Below, one piece after another: positions 7,294 to 12,965 of a stretch of DNA of 12,965 nucleotides. The first letter of the stretch is position 1. The number at the start of each line of letters is the position of its first letter. The stretch spans positions 71,395 through 84,359 of the forward strand of contig DIAL01000101.1 in NCBI GenBank assembly GCA_002414705.1, written 5' to 3'. Source of the DNA: Flavobacteriaceae bacterium UBA5079. Lineage in GTDB: Bacteria; Bacteroidota; Bacteroidia; Flavobacteriales; Flavobacteriaceae. The notes under the pieces are model-generated. The model had not been told where the DNA came from and did not search any database. It saw only the letters and a list, made by a program, of their open reading frames with translations. The position numbers and the translations under genes were made by a program.

Positions 7294-8601
7294 CTATATC
7301 AAGTCTAAAGTTTTTACTTCAAATTCTTTTTGAATCTCAAATTCAAAATGCTTATAAAATTCAGGATCAAAATTAGCATCAGCTAAATGTTCTAGGACAT
7401 ATTCTACGGAACGATTTTCTGATAAAACCCGATTAAAAAATTCATGACGCATACGAATGCCAAATGTGTTTATGCCTAAAAACTGTCTTGATTCTTTATG
7501 GAATGCTATAGTGATACACTTATTGTCGTCCTCATGTTTCCAATGAAAATGTGTTTCATAGTCTGGTTGTCCTTTTTTACCATGAACCCAACCATACGTT
7601 TGATATTCAATATCAAAAAATTTGGCAGAATTAAACCAATGACCTGGTTTATATTCAAGTCGATTATCACAAATGGTTTGCGCCCCTGTTTCTCCCATCA
7701 TCCGTCCAGTGTACCAAACAGCTTCAATAGCTCTGCGGTTACCAATAGCTTCATGCTGTTCAGCACAATCGCCAATGGCATAAATATCTGGAATATTGGT
7801 TTCTAAAAACCGATTAACTAAAACACCACGATTGGTTTCTATTCCAGAATCTTTAATAAAATTGATATTAGGCGAAACACCAGCAGTTAAACCAACTACA
7901 TCACAAGGAATTTCTTCACCAGTTTCTTCAATGATAATAGATTTTACTTTTCCAGTAGTATCAGAAATTATTTCTTTAAGATTAGTAGCTAACCTTAAAT
8001 CGATACCGTTTCTTATTATTTCTCTGTTAATCATTTCAGATTCGCCTTCAGGCAAAACGCCATTCCAAAAACTATTTTCGCGTACTAAAAATGTCACTGG
8101 AATATGTCTTGAATGAAGCATTTCTGCCAATTCAATTCCAATTAATCCACCACCAACAATCACAGCACGCTTGCAAACAGTATTGTCTGGTGCATAAATT
8201 TCTAAATTATCTAAATCTTGTTTGCTATATAATCCCTGTACGCCTTTTAAATCTTGTCCTGGCCAACCAAATTTATTGGGTTTGCTACCTGTGGCAATGA
8301 TGAGTTTATCGTAATTTAAAGAATCACCTTTCTCAAAATGAAGAGTCTTGGAGGTCGTGTCAATTTGATTTACAAATCCCAATTTGAGTTCTATCCTATT
8401 TTTCTCCCAAAACCAGTCTTCATAAGGTTTGATGTGCTCATATTTCATGTGTCCCATGTAAATATACATCAAGGCGGTACGTGAAAAAAAGTGTTTAGTT
8501 TCTGCGGATACAATCGTGATTTTTTTATTTGATAATTTTCGAATGTGTCTGGCAGCAGTTACGCCTGAAATTCCATTTCCTATTATAACAATATGCTCCA
8601 T
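7294..8601 (-). CDS. NAD(P)/FAD-dependent oxidoreductase (pyridine nucleotide-disulfide oxidoreductase family)
   Basis: Cytoplasmic flavoprotein of 435 residues. It has two Rossmann dinucleotide-binding motifs: FAD site GNGISG (8-13, GxGxxG) at the N-terminus and NAD(P) site GGGLIG (150-155). Further FAD-fold signatures are ATGSKP (103-108) and 'IYAIGDCAE' with Asp278. The C-terminal part (about 315-435) is not the usual dimerisation domain of glutathione or lipoamide reductases. The redox-active CxxxxC disulfide of those enzymes is absent, so it is closer to the NADH-dependent ferredoxin, rubredoxin or nitrite reductase FAD domains. Likely role: oxidising NAD(P)H and passing electrons to a Fe-S partner. 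The membrane Fe-S protein encoded 34 bases downstream is the obvious candidate. This is the first gene of the minus-strand unit, and its ATG (8599-8601) faces the divergent DUF547 gene. The precise substrate is not known. Confidence 0.87.
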   Translation of the reverse strand: MEHIVIIGNGISGVTAARHIRKLSNKKITIVSAETKHFFSRTALMYIYMGHMKYEHIKPYEDWFWEKNRIELKLGFVNQIDTTSKTLHFEKGDSLNYDKLIIATGSKPNKFGWPGQDLKGVQGLYSKQDLDNLEIYAPDNTVCKRAVIVGGGLIGIELAEMLHSRHIPVTFLVRENSFWNGVLPEGESEMINREIIRNGIDLRLATNLKEIISDTTGKVKSIIIEETGEEIPCDVVGLTAGVSPNINFIKDSGIETNRGVLVNRFLETNIPDIYAIGDCAEQHEAIGNRRAIEAVWYTGRMMGETGAQTICDNRLEYKPGHWFNSAKFFDIEYQTYGWVHGKKGQPDYETHFHWKHEDDNKCITIAFHKESRQFLGINTFGIRMRHEFFNRVLSENRSVEYVLEHLADANFDPEFYKHFEFEIQKEFEVKTLDLI

Positions 8602-8746
8602 GTAAAATACTAATTTGGTGTTCAGTCGATAATAAAGTTGAAAACTTATAAATTATCAAATTAAAAATTTTAAAATGCTATTTTTTGTAAGTTACCTAAC
8701 ATATTATGCGACAGAAATATGAATACTTTGTAATATATTATAAATT
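8602..8746. promoter_or_regulatory. Divergent promoter region
   Basis: These 145 very AT-rich bases separate the ATG of the FAD oxidoreductase (minus) from the ATG of the DUF547 gene (plus), so promoters for both directions should lie here. I looked for the Bacteroidota pattern (TTTG near -33, TAnnTTTG near -7) and found only imperfect matches on the plus strand, such as TATTTTTTG around 8680 and ATACTTTG around 8722. None is good enough to assign. A loose TTGA-N14-TCAA dyad (about 8638-8659) is present but does not match a known operator spacing. Confidence 0.4.
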
Positions 8747-9460
8747 ATGAAAAAAATATGTGTTATAGTTTTAGTTTTCTTTGTTGTTAATAATTTGCAG
8801 GCTCAAAATTTAGAAACCTTTTTCAGTAAAGCTGATGCTTTTTTTAAAGAAAGTGTATTAAACGGGAATGTGGCTTATTCAAAAATCCACAAAAAACCAG
8901 ACAAATTAAATGAAGTTTTAAAACTGGCCGAAACAATTTCAGTTTCTGAAACGGATAACTTGAATTACCAAGCATTTTGGGTAAACGCGTACAATTTGTC
9001 TGTTATTAAAGGAATTATAGATAATTATCCAACAAAATCGCCATTAGACGATTCAGGTTTCTTCGACAAAAACACTTACAGTTTGGCTGGAAAGCAAATT
9101 ACACTAAATGATATTGAACACACATTGTTACGTGCTAAATTTCAGGATCCTCGTTTTCATTTTGTTCTTGTTTGTGGTGCCATTGGTTGTCCACCTTTAA
9201 TTAATAAAGCTTATCTACCTAGCACTTTTAATAGTCAGTTGGACAAACAAACGGCATTAGCTTTAAACGGAAATTTTTTAATTGTAAATGTTAACAAGAA
9301 GCGGGTAGAAGGTTCTGAAATATTAAAATGGTACAAAGCCGATTTCACCATGAATGGTAAATCGGAAATAGATTTTATAAACACCTACAGAACAGAAAAA
9401 ATACCCAATGATTTTAAACTATCTTACTTTCCTTATAATTGGAACTTAAATAAACAATAA
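8747..9460 (+). CDS. Exported DUF547 domain protein
   Basis: Protein of 237 residues with a signal peptide (about 1-18/20, MKKICVIVLVFFVV..LQA, cleavage before QN), so it is probably periplasmic or surface-bound. The rest is a DUF547 domain, recognised by 'AFWVNAYNLSVIKGI' (76-90), 'LNDIEHTLLRA' (120-130) and the most conserved block 'HFVLVCGAIGCPPL' (138-151). Candidate functional residues are His125, His138, Cys143 and Cys148. DUF547 has no firmly established activity that I can name. Length and domain coverage are normal for the short exported form of the family. It is divergently transcribed from the FAD/Fe-S operon, so shared regulation is plausible but unproven. The outer-membrane barrel gene follows after 53 bases on the same strand. 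Confidence 0.88.
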   Translation: MKKICVIVLVFFVVNNLQAQNLETFFSKADAFFKESVLNGNVAYSKIHKKPDKLNEVLKLAETISVSETDNLNYQAFWVNAYNLSVIKGIIDNYPTKSPLDDSGFFDKNTYSLAGKQITLNDIEHTLLRAKFQDPRFHFVLVCGAIGCPPLINKAYLPSTFNSQLDKQTALALNGNFLIVNVNKKRVEGSEILKWYKADFTMNGKSEIDFINTYRTEKIPNDFKLSYFPYNWNLNKQ

Positions 9461-9513
9461 CATTTCTACTTATTCAGGAATTTTATAATCATATTTTAAT
9501 ACACAAAATTTAC

Positions 9514-10434
9514 ATGAAAAAAATAATACTATCACTTGTTTTAATTAGCATATCCTTTTCAGTTTCGGCACAGGATGACACACAAGATAACGCTGCACAA
9601 GAAAGTAATATTCAGGAATACACACCTTCAAAATTATTAAAAAAAGGACAGTGGGATATTAAGTCTTTCAACAGTATATACACTCAAACAGAACGAACAG
9701 ATGCTGGAAGTAAATCCGTTTCTATTCCAAGAGAAACTTTTTTTACCAATACAACAGAAGCCTATACGGGTTTAAGTAAAAATTCGAGAATAAATATTGG
9801 TATTATTTTTCAGGTTCGAGCCAATACGTTTAATGGTGCTGGAGCGTTGGAAGTTTTAAAGTTAGAAGATAATAACGTAGACGCTAGAAGTGGTTTAACT
9901 ACCATTGCACCTTCTGTTAGAGTGCAGCCTTTTGCTAATGTTCCAAATTTTTCTTTTACCAGTTCGGTTTACTTTCCGTTGTTTAAAGATAAACCAAATG
10001 CTCCTTATTTAGATAAACGAAGTGTTTATTGGGAAACTAAATTCTTTTTTGATAAAACTTTTGGAGGAGGCGATTGGCAAGTGTTTACTCAAGCTGATTT
10101 TGGTTTAAACTTTGGAGAAAAAGCAGTAGATGCCAATCCTGAAGATTCTAATATTGGCGAACGATTTGCAAACAACAGTGCTTTTGTACCGTTTAGTGCG
10201 TTTTTAAGTTATTTTCCATCTTCCAATTTTACAGTATATGTAAATGCCAAACAGAACTTTTTAATTGATTTGGGAAATGATTTTGCACAAAATTCAACTT
10301 CACTTGGTTTTGGTGGTAAATATCAATTAACCAAAGTTATTAACCTAGAAGCATCTTTTGATAAATTTATTAGAGGACATAATTTTCAAGGTTTAGGACA
10401 AACCTTTAGTGTTGGTATCCGAACTTTATTTTAG
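9514..10434 (+). CDS. Putative outer-membrane beta-barrel protein
   Basis: Protein of 306 residues with a clear signal peptide (about 1-19, MKKIILSLVLISISFSVSA, cleavage before QDD). The mature start is acidic and Gln/Asn-rich (20-36). It then has repeated amphipathic beta-strand-like stretches: 'RINIGIIFQVRAN', 'NFSFTSSVYFPLF', 'WQVFTQADFGLNF' and 'FTVYVNAKQNFLI'. It ends 'QTFSVGIRTLF', and a final aromatic Phe is typical of the last strand recognised by the BAM machinery. I do not recognise a specific family; it could be a porin-like channel or a structural barrel. It lies between the DUF547 gene (53-base gap) and the Omp85-like gene (34-base gap), probably in one transcription unit. Confidence 0.72.
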   Translation: MKKIILSLVLISISFSVSAQDDTQDNAAQESNIQEYTPSKLLKKGQWDIKSFNSIYTQTERTDAGSKSVSIPRETFFTNTTEAYTGLSKNSRINIGIIFQVRANTFNGAGALEVLKLEDNNVDARSGLTTIAPSVRVQPFANVPNFSFTSSVYFPLFKDKPNAPYLDKRSVYWETKFFFDKTFGGGDWQVFTQADFGLNFGEKAVDANPEDSNIGERFANNSAFVPFSAFLSYFPSSNFTVYVNAKQNFLIDLGNDFAQNSTSLGFGGKYQLTKVINLEASFDKFIRGHNFQGLGQTFSVGIRTLF

Positions 10435-10468
10435 AAATTGTAATTTAATGGTCTAATTTTTTTACATA

Positions 10469-11735
10469 ATGATCAAGTCATTTTGGGTATTAATTTTTAT
10501 TGGGTTATTCACAGCAAATATATTCTCCCAAGAGAATATAGTATCCAATTTCATAATTCAAGGTAATAAAAAAGTAAAACCTAATTTTATAAAGAAACTG
10601 TCTACTATTAAACCAGGAGCATTACTAGATTCACTTGTTTTAGAAAAAGATATCATACGACTAAAACGATTACCAGGTATTTCTCATGCCTATTATCAAG
10701 TATTTTATTCCCATGATAATCAATATAACGTGTATTATAATATTGAAGAGAATTTCACCATAATTCCTTCGGCAAATATTTACACGTCCAATGAGGAGGC
10801 GTTAGCGTATAGAATTGGATTATATGAATTTAATTTATTTGGCCATGGTCTCATTTTTGGTGGCTTTTACCAAAAGGATATTTATAATTCATTCAGTGTG
10901 AATTTTAGAGCACCATATTTGTTTAATAGAAAGTTTGGTATAGCGTTAAATTACATGGATTTAACAACACTAGAACCTGTTTTTTTTTGATAATACTACA
11001 GCAGATTATAAATACAACAACAATAGCTTTGAAGTTTTAGGCTTGTATGAATTGGATTTCCATAACCATTTTGAACTTGGAGTTAATTTCTTTACAGAAG
11101 ATTACGAGTATGTTGCAGGCGCTACAAATAGTAGTGTTCCTTTAAGTCTTAAAGTAGACAAAATACTTTATAAATTAATTTACAAGTATGATAATTTAGA
11201 CTATTCGTATCAATATGTATCAGGTTTTAAAAGTATTTTGAACTTTCAATTTGTGACATCAGAAAATGATTTAAATCCGAATTTTGTAATAGGATGGAAT
11301 GATTTTTTATATTTAAAACGTTTAGGGAAAAAGGGCAATTGGGCTAACCGATTGCGTTTAGGTTTATCCACAAATAACGATTCACCCTTTGCACCATTTT
11401 CAGTAGATAATAATGTAAATATTAGAGGCGTTGGAAATGTTATTGATAGAGGCACAGGATCCATAGTATTAAATTCAGAATTTAGATACACAGTTTTAGA
11501 AAAAGGTTGGTTTGTTTTGCAAGGTAATGCCTTTGTGGACTCTGGTTCTTGGCGCAATCCTGGAGGCGAATTAAGTGATTTTGCAGACTCTGATAATATA
11601 AAAGTCTATTCAGGATTGGGTGTTAGGTTTATTCATAAAAAAATATTTAACGCTATTTTCAGAATTGATTATGGTGTTGGTCTTTCTAACGATTCCAGCA
11701 GAGGTTTTGTGTTTGGGATTGGTCAATATTTTTAA
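10469..11735 (+). pseudogene. Omp85-type outer-membrane protein with one POTRA domain, split by a frameshift
   Basis: Two adjacent frames read as one protein. The 5' part (10469-10990, 173 residues) has a signal peptide (about 1-20, ending NIFS before QEN), one POTRA-like domain (about 25-95, 'FIIQGNKKVKPNFIKKL' start and 'YNIEEN' end) and the first barrel strands ('NLFGHGLIFGGFY'). It stops at TGA 10988-10990, right after nine T (10980-10988). Removing one T makes the frame run on without a stop as PVFFDNTTADYKY into the second frame and through to 11735, about 421 residues in all. The second part holds barrel strands, the NIRGVG motif (11418-11435; equivalent to the Omp85 VRGF loop region), 'VDSGSW' and a final 'IGQYF'. 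The downstream part alone has only a TTG start (11043) and no signal peptide. It may be a true pseudogene, a phase-variable gene or a sequencing error in the T run. With one POTRA and a short barrel it resembles PlpD-type or other minimal Omp85 proteins rather than BamA. Confidence 0.8.
10980..10988 (+). repeat. Nine-T homopolymer at the frameshift point
   Basis: A run of nine T lies inside the Omp85-like gene exactly where its reading frame breaks. Eight T (or eleven) would keep the two halves in one frame. Runs of this length are prone to polymerase slippage and to base-calling error. An equally long A run, in frame, is kept intact in the GT2 gene at about 4651-4659 (coding strand A9), so long runs are tolerated in coding DNA here. 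Confidence 0.9.
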
Positions 11736-11810
11736 TTTATTTTAGATGAGATTAAAACCCTGAAAAAGCAGTTTGAGTTTGCTTATATTTAGGTTGATAA
11801 AATAATACCC

Positions 11811-12812
11811 ATGAGAATCATATTTACACTTTTTTGGTTACTTTGTTTATGTTCTTGTAGTATGACTGTAAAGAAAGATTACAAAATTAATGGTGTCAGT
11901 TTTGTGGCTTCGCGAGATAGTATTTCTAAAGAAAATATAGTGCCTGTTTTAAACGTGAATGCTAATTACACAGCTATCATGCCTTTCGGGTTTATTAAAA
12001 GTCTAGAACATCCAGAAATTATATATAATACGGATAAGCAATGGTTTGGCGAAACGAATGCTGGTGTGTCACAATATATTGATGTGTTACAAAAAGCCAA
12101 TTTACGCGTTATGATGAAACCACAAATTTGGGTTTGGCATGGTGAATATACAGGTCATATTAAAATGCCTACCGAAGAAGCTTGGTTGGAATTGGAACAA
12201 ACCTATTCTCGTTTTATTTTAGATTATGCCAAACTAGCACAAGACAAGCAGGTTACCATGTTTTGTGTTGGTACAGAATTAGAACAGTTTATTGCGCACA
12301 GACCCGAATTTTGGCATGAATTAATTAAAGATATTCGTGCAGTTTACCATGGGAAATTAACCTATGCAGCTAATTGGGATGAATACAAACGAACCCCTTT
12401 TTGGAGTGATTTAGATTATATAGGTGTCGATGCTTATTTTCCTGTAAGCGATGAAAAAACACCAAGTGTAGAGAATGCCAAAGCAGGTTGGCTAGCACAT
12501 AAAACTCAAATGAAAACTATTTCTGAAACGTTTGATAAACCTATTTTATTTACCGAATTTGGCTACAGAAGTACAGATTATACAGGAAAAGAGCCTTGGG
12601 TCAGCGATTATAAAATTACGACCTTAAATTTTGAAGCTCAAACCAATACTACGCAAGCTTTATTTGAAACCTTTTGGCAAGAGCCTTGGTTTGCAGGTGG
12701 ATTTGTATGGAAATGGTTTCATAATCATGAAGATAGTGGAGGCGAAGCGGATAACCAGTTTACACCTCAAAACAAACCGGTTGAAGCCATTATAAAAGCC
12801 TTTTATAAATAA
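11811..12812 (+). CDS. GH113-like glycoside hydrolase lipoprotein (beta-mannanase/mannosidase-like)
   Basis: Lipoprotein of 333 residues. A short signal peptide ends in a lipobox with Cys16 (L-C-S-C), so the enzyme is probably anchored to a membrane facing the periplasm or cell surface. The rest fits a TIM-barrel of family GH113: 'INGVSFVAS' (26-34) at the first strand, 'MMKPQIWVW' (101-109), 'FCVGTELEQF' (151-160) with Glu156 as likely acid/base, 'AANWDEY' (186-192), 'YIGVDAYFP' (203-211), 'ILFTEFGYRS' (225-234) with Glu229 as likely nucleophile, and a 'GFVWKWF' strand near the end. The spacing of the two Glu residues fits the characterised GH113 mannanases. Expected action is on beta-mannosidic bonds; other beta-glycans are possible. 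It follows the Omp85-like gene by 75 bases and is followed by a terminator. No SusC/SusD pair is in view, so it is not in a classic polysaccharide utilisation locus. Confidence 0.83.
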   Translation: MRIIFTLFWLLCLCSCSMTVKKDYKINGVSFVASRDSISKENIVPVLNVNANYTAIMPFGFIKSLEHPEIIYNTDKQWFGETNAGVSQYIDVLQKANLRVMMKPQIWVWHGEYTGHIKMPTEEAWLELEQTYSRFILDYAKLAQDKQVTMFCVGTELEQFIAHRPEFWHELIKDIRAVYHGKLTYAANWDEYKRTPFWSDLDYIGVDAYFPVSDEKTPSVENAKAGWLAHKTQMKTISETFDKPILFTEFGYRSTDYTGKEPWVSDYKITTLNFEAQTNTTQALFETFWQEPWFAGGFVWKWFHNHEDSGGEADNQFTPQNKPVEAIIKAFYK

Positions 12813-12864
12813 AAAAGTGAACCAAAAATATAGTAATCCTATAATCTTGATTCACTTTCTTTAA
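12811..12864. terminator. Bidirectional hairpin terminator between convergent genes
   Basis: An 8-base perfect stem, AAAGTGAA (12814-12821) with TTCACTTT (12851-12858), continues after one mismatch with three more pairs (CAA/TTG). The loop holds a second small stem, TATAG/CTATA. An A run precedes the stem (T run on the minus strand) and a T-rich tract follows (CTTTCTTT). It lies between the GH113-like gene and the convergent partial gene, so it can serve both directions. Confidence 0.75.
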
Positions 12865-12882
12865 TATGTTATTATCAAAGTT

Positions 12883-12965
12883 TTATTCCGTTTTTTCAAT
12901 AATCTTAAAATCTTTTATGGCTTGATTGGGTTCAATAATATTATAGCCTTTCCAAAACTCGGGAT
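12883..12965 (-). CDS. C-terminal end of a minus-strand gene (partial)
   Basis: On the minus strand, an open frame enters from the right window edge and ends at TAA (forward 12883-12885). The visible residues read PEFWKGYNIIEPN then QAIKDFKIIEKTE. The 'P(E/D)FWKGYNIIEP' ending is one I associate with large exported flavobacterial proteins that carry a carboxypeptidase-like regulatory domain, but 26 residues are not enough to name the product. The terminator at 12811-12864 lies just downstream of its stop, which supports a real gene end. Confidence 0.6.
   Translation of the reverse strand, partial: PEFWKGYNIIEPNQAIKDFKIIEKTE

Larger units (their letters stand above)
786..8601 (-). other. Probable seven-gene operon (redox pair, repeat protein, three glycosyltransferases, hydrolase)
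   Basis: Seven minus-strand genes run from the FAD oxidoreductase (8601) to the hydrolase (786). Junctions in order: 34-base gap, 1-base TAATG overlap, ATGA overlap, ATGA overlap, 41-base gap, and a 47-base overlap (11 if the TTG start is used). I see no hairpin terminator between any of them. The 1-base and ATGA junctions strongly suggest translational coupling of the four genes between 7259 and 3024. That places the Fe-S protein and the glycosyltransferases on one message. The 41-base gap at 2983-3023 is the most likely place for an internal promoter or partial end, so the last two genes could be partly independent. Confidence 0.6.

Noticed and set aside
7498..8300. Three plus-strand frames (about 69-106 codons) opposite the FAD oxidoreductase gene
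   Set aside because: They run antisense through a gene with two intact dinucleotide-binding motifs and show no recognisable motifs or start context.
8638..8659. TTGA-N14-TCAA dyad as an FNR/CRP-type operator
   Set aside because: FNR-like sites have a spacing of about four to six bases between half-sites; N14 does not fit and the region is too AT-rich for the match to be meaningful.
11043..11735. The downstream half of the Omp85-like gene as an independent gene
   Set aside because: It has only a TTG start, no signal peptide, and joins the upstream half without a stop once a single T is removed, so it is better read as part of one broken gene.

Overview
The window is AT-rich, densely coded DNA from a member of the Bacteroidota, most likely the family Flavobacteriaceae. 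Evidence: initiation sites are A/T-rich and lack Shine-Dalgarno sequences (ATG AAA AAA follows AT-rich leaders at 8747 and 9514), exported proteins have short signal peptides ending in 'AQ' or 'SQ', and the gene content (RMD1 family, YwqK-type repeats, DUF547, GH113-like lipoprotein) fits. I do not name a genus. I saw no tRNA, rRNA, CRISPR array, insertion sequence or integrase.

Layout: (1) 10-789, plus strand, an RMD1/DUF155 membrane-anchored protein whose stop codon overlaps that of the convergent gene. (2) 786-8601, minus strand, seven tightly packed genes that look like one transcription unit. In transcription order they are a NAD(P)H/FAD oxidoreductase, a polytopic NapH/NosR-like 4Fe-4S membrane protein, an exported protein with four exact-length 24-residue YwqK/MORN-like units, a polyprenyl-phosphate-sugar synthase-like GT2, a CslA/CslC-like processive GT2 with C-terminal membrane helices, a GT-C polytopic mannosyltransferase-like protein, and a membrane-anchored alpha/beta hydrolase. 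(3) 8602-8746, a divergent intergenic region. (4) 8747-11735, plus strand, an exported DUF547 protein, a putative outer-membrane beta-barrel, and a small one-POTRA Omp85-type protein split by a frameshift at a run of nine T. (5) 11811-12812, plus strand, a GH113-like lipoprotein. (6) A hairpin terminator, then the C-terminal end of a minus-strand gene that leaves the window.

Working model (inference): the oxidoreductase would feed electrons from NAD(P)H to the membrane Fe-S protein. The three glycosyltransferases form a plausible membrane route: lipid-linked sugar made by the GT2, used by the GT-C enzyme, alongside a beta-glycan made by the CslA-like enzyme. The divergent genes are all cell-envelope proteins. 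The co-operonic redox and glycan genes are the most unusual part of the window. The frameshifted Omp85 gene is the clearest sequence-level anomaly.
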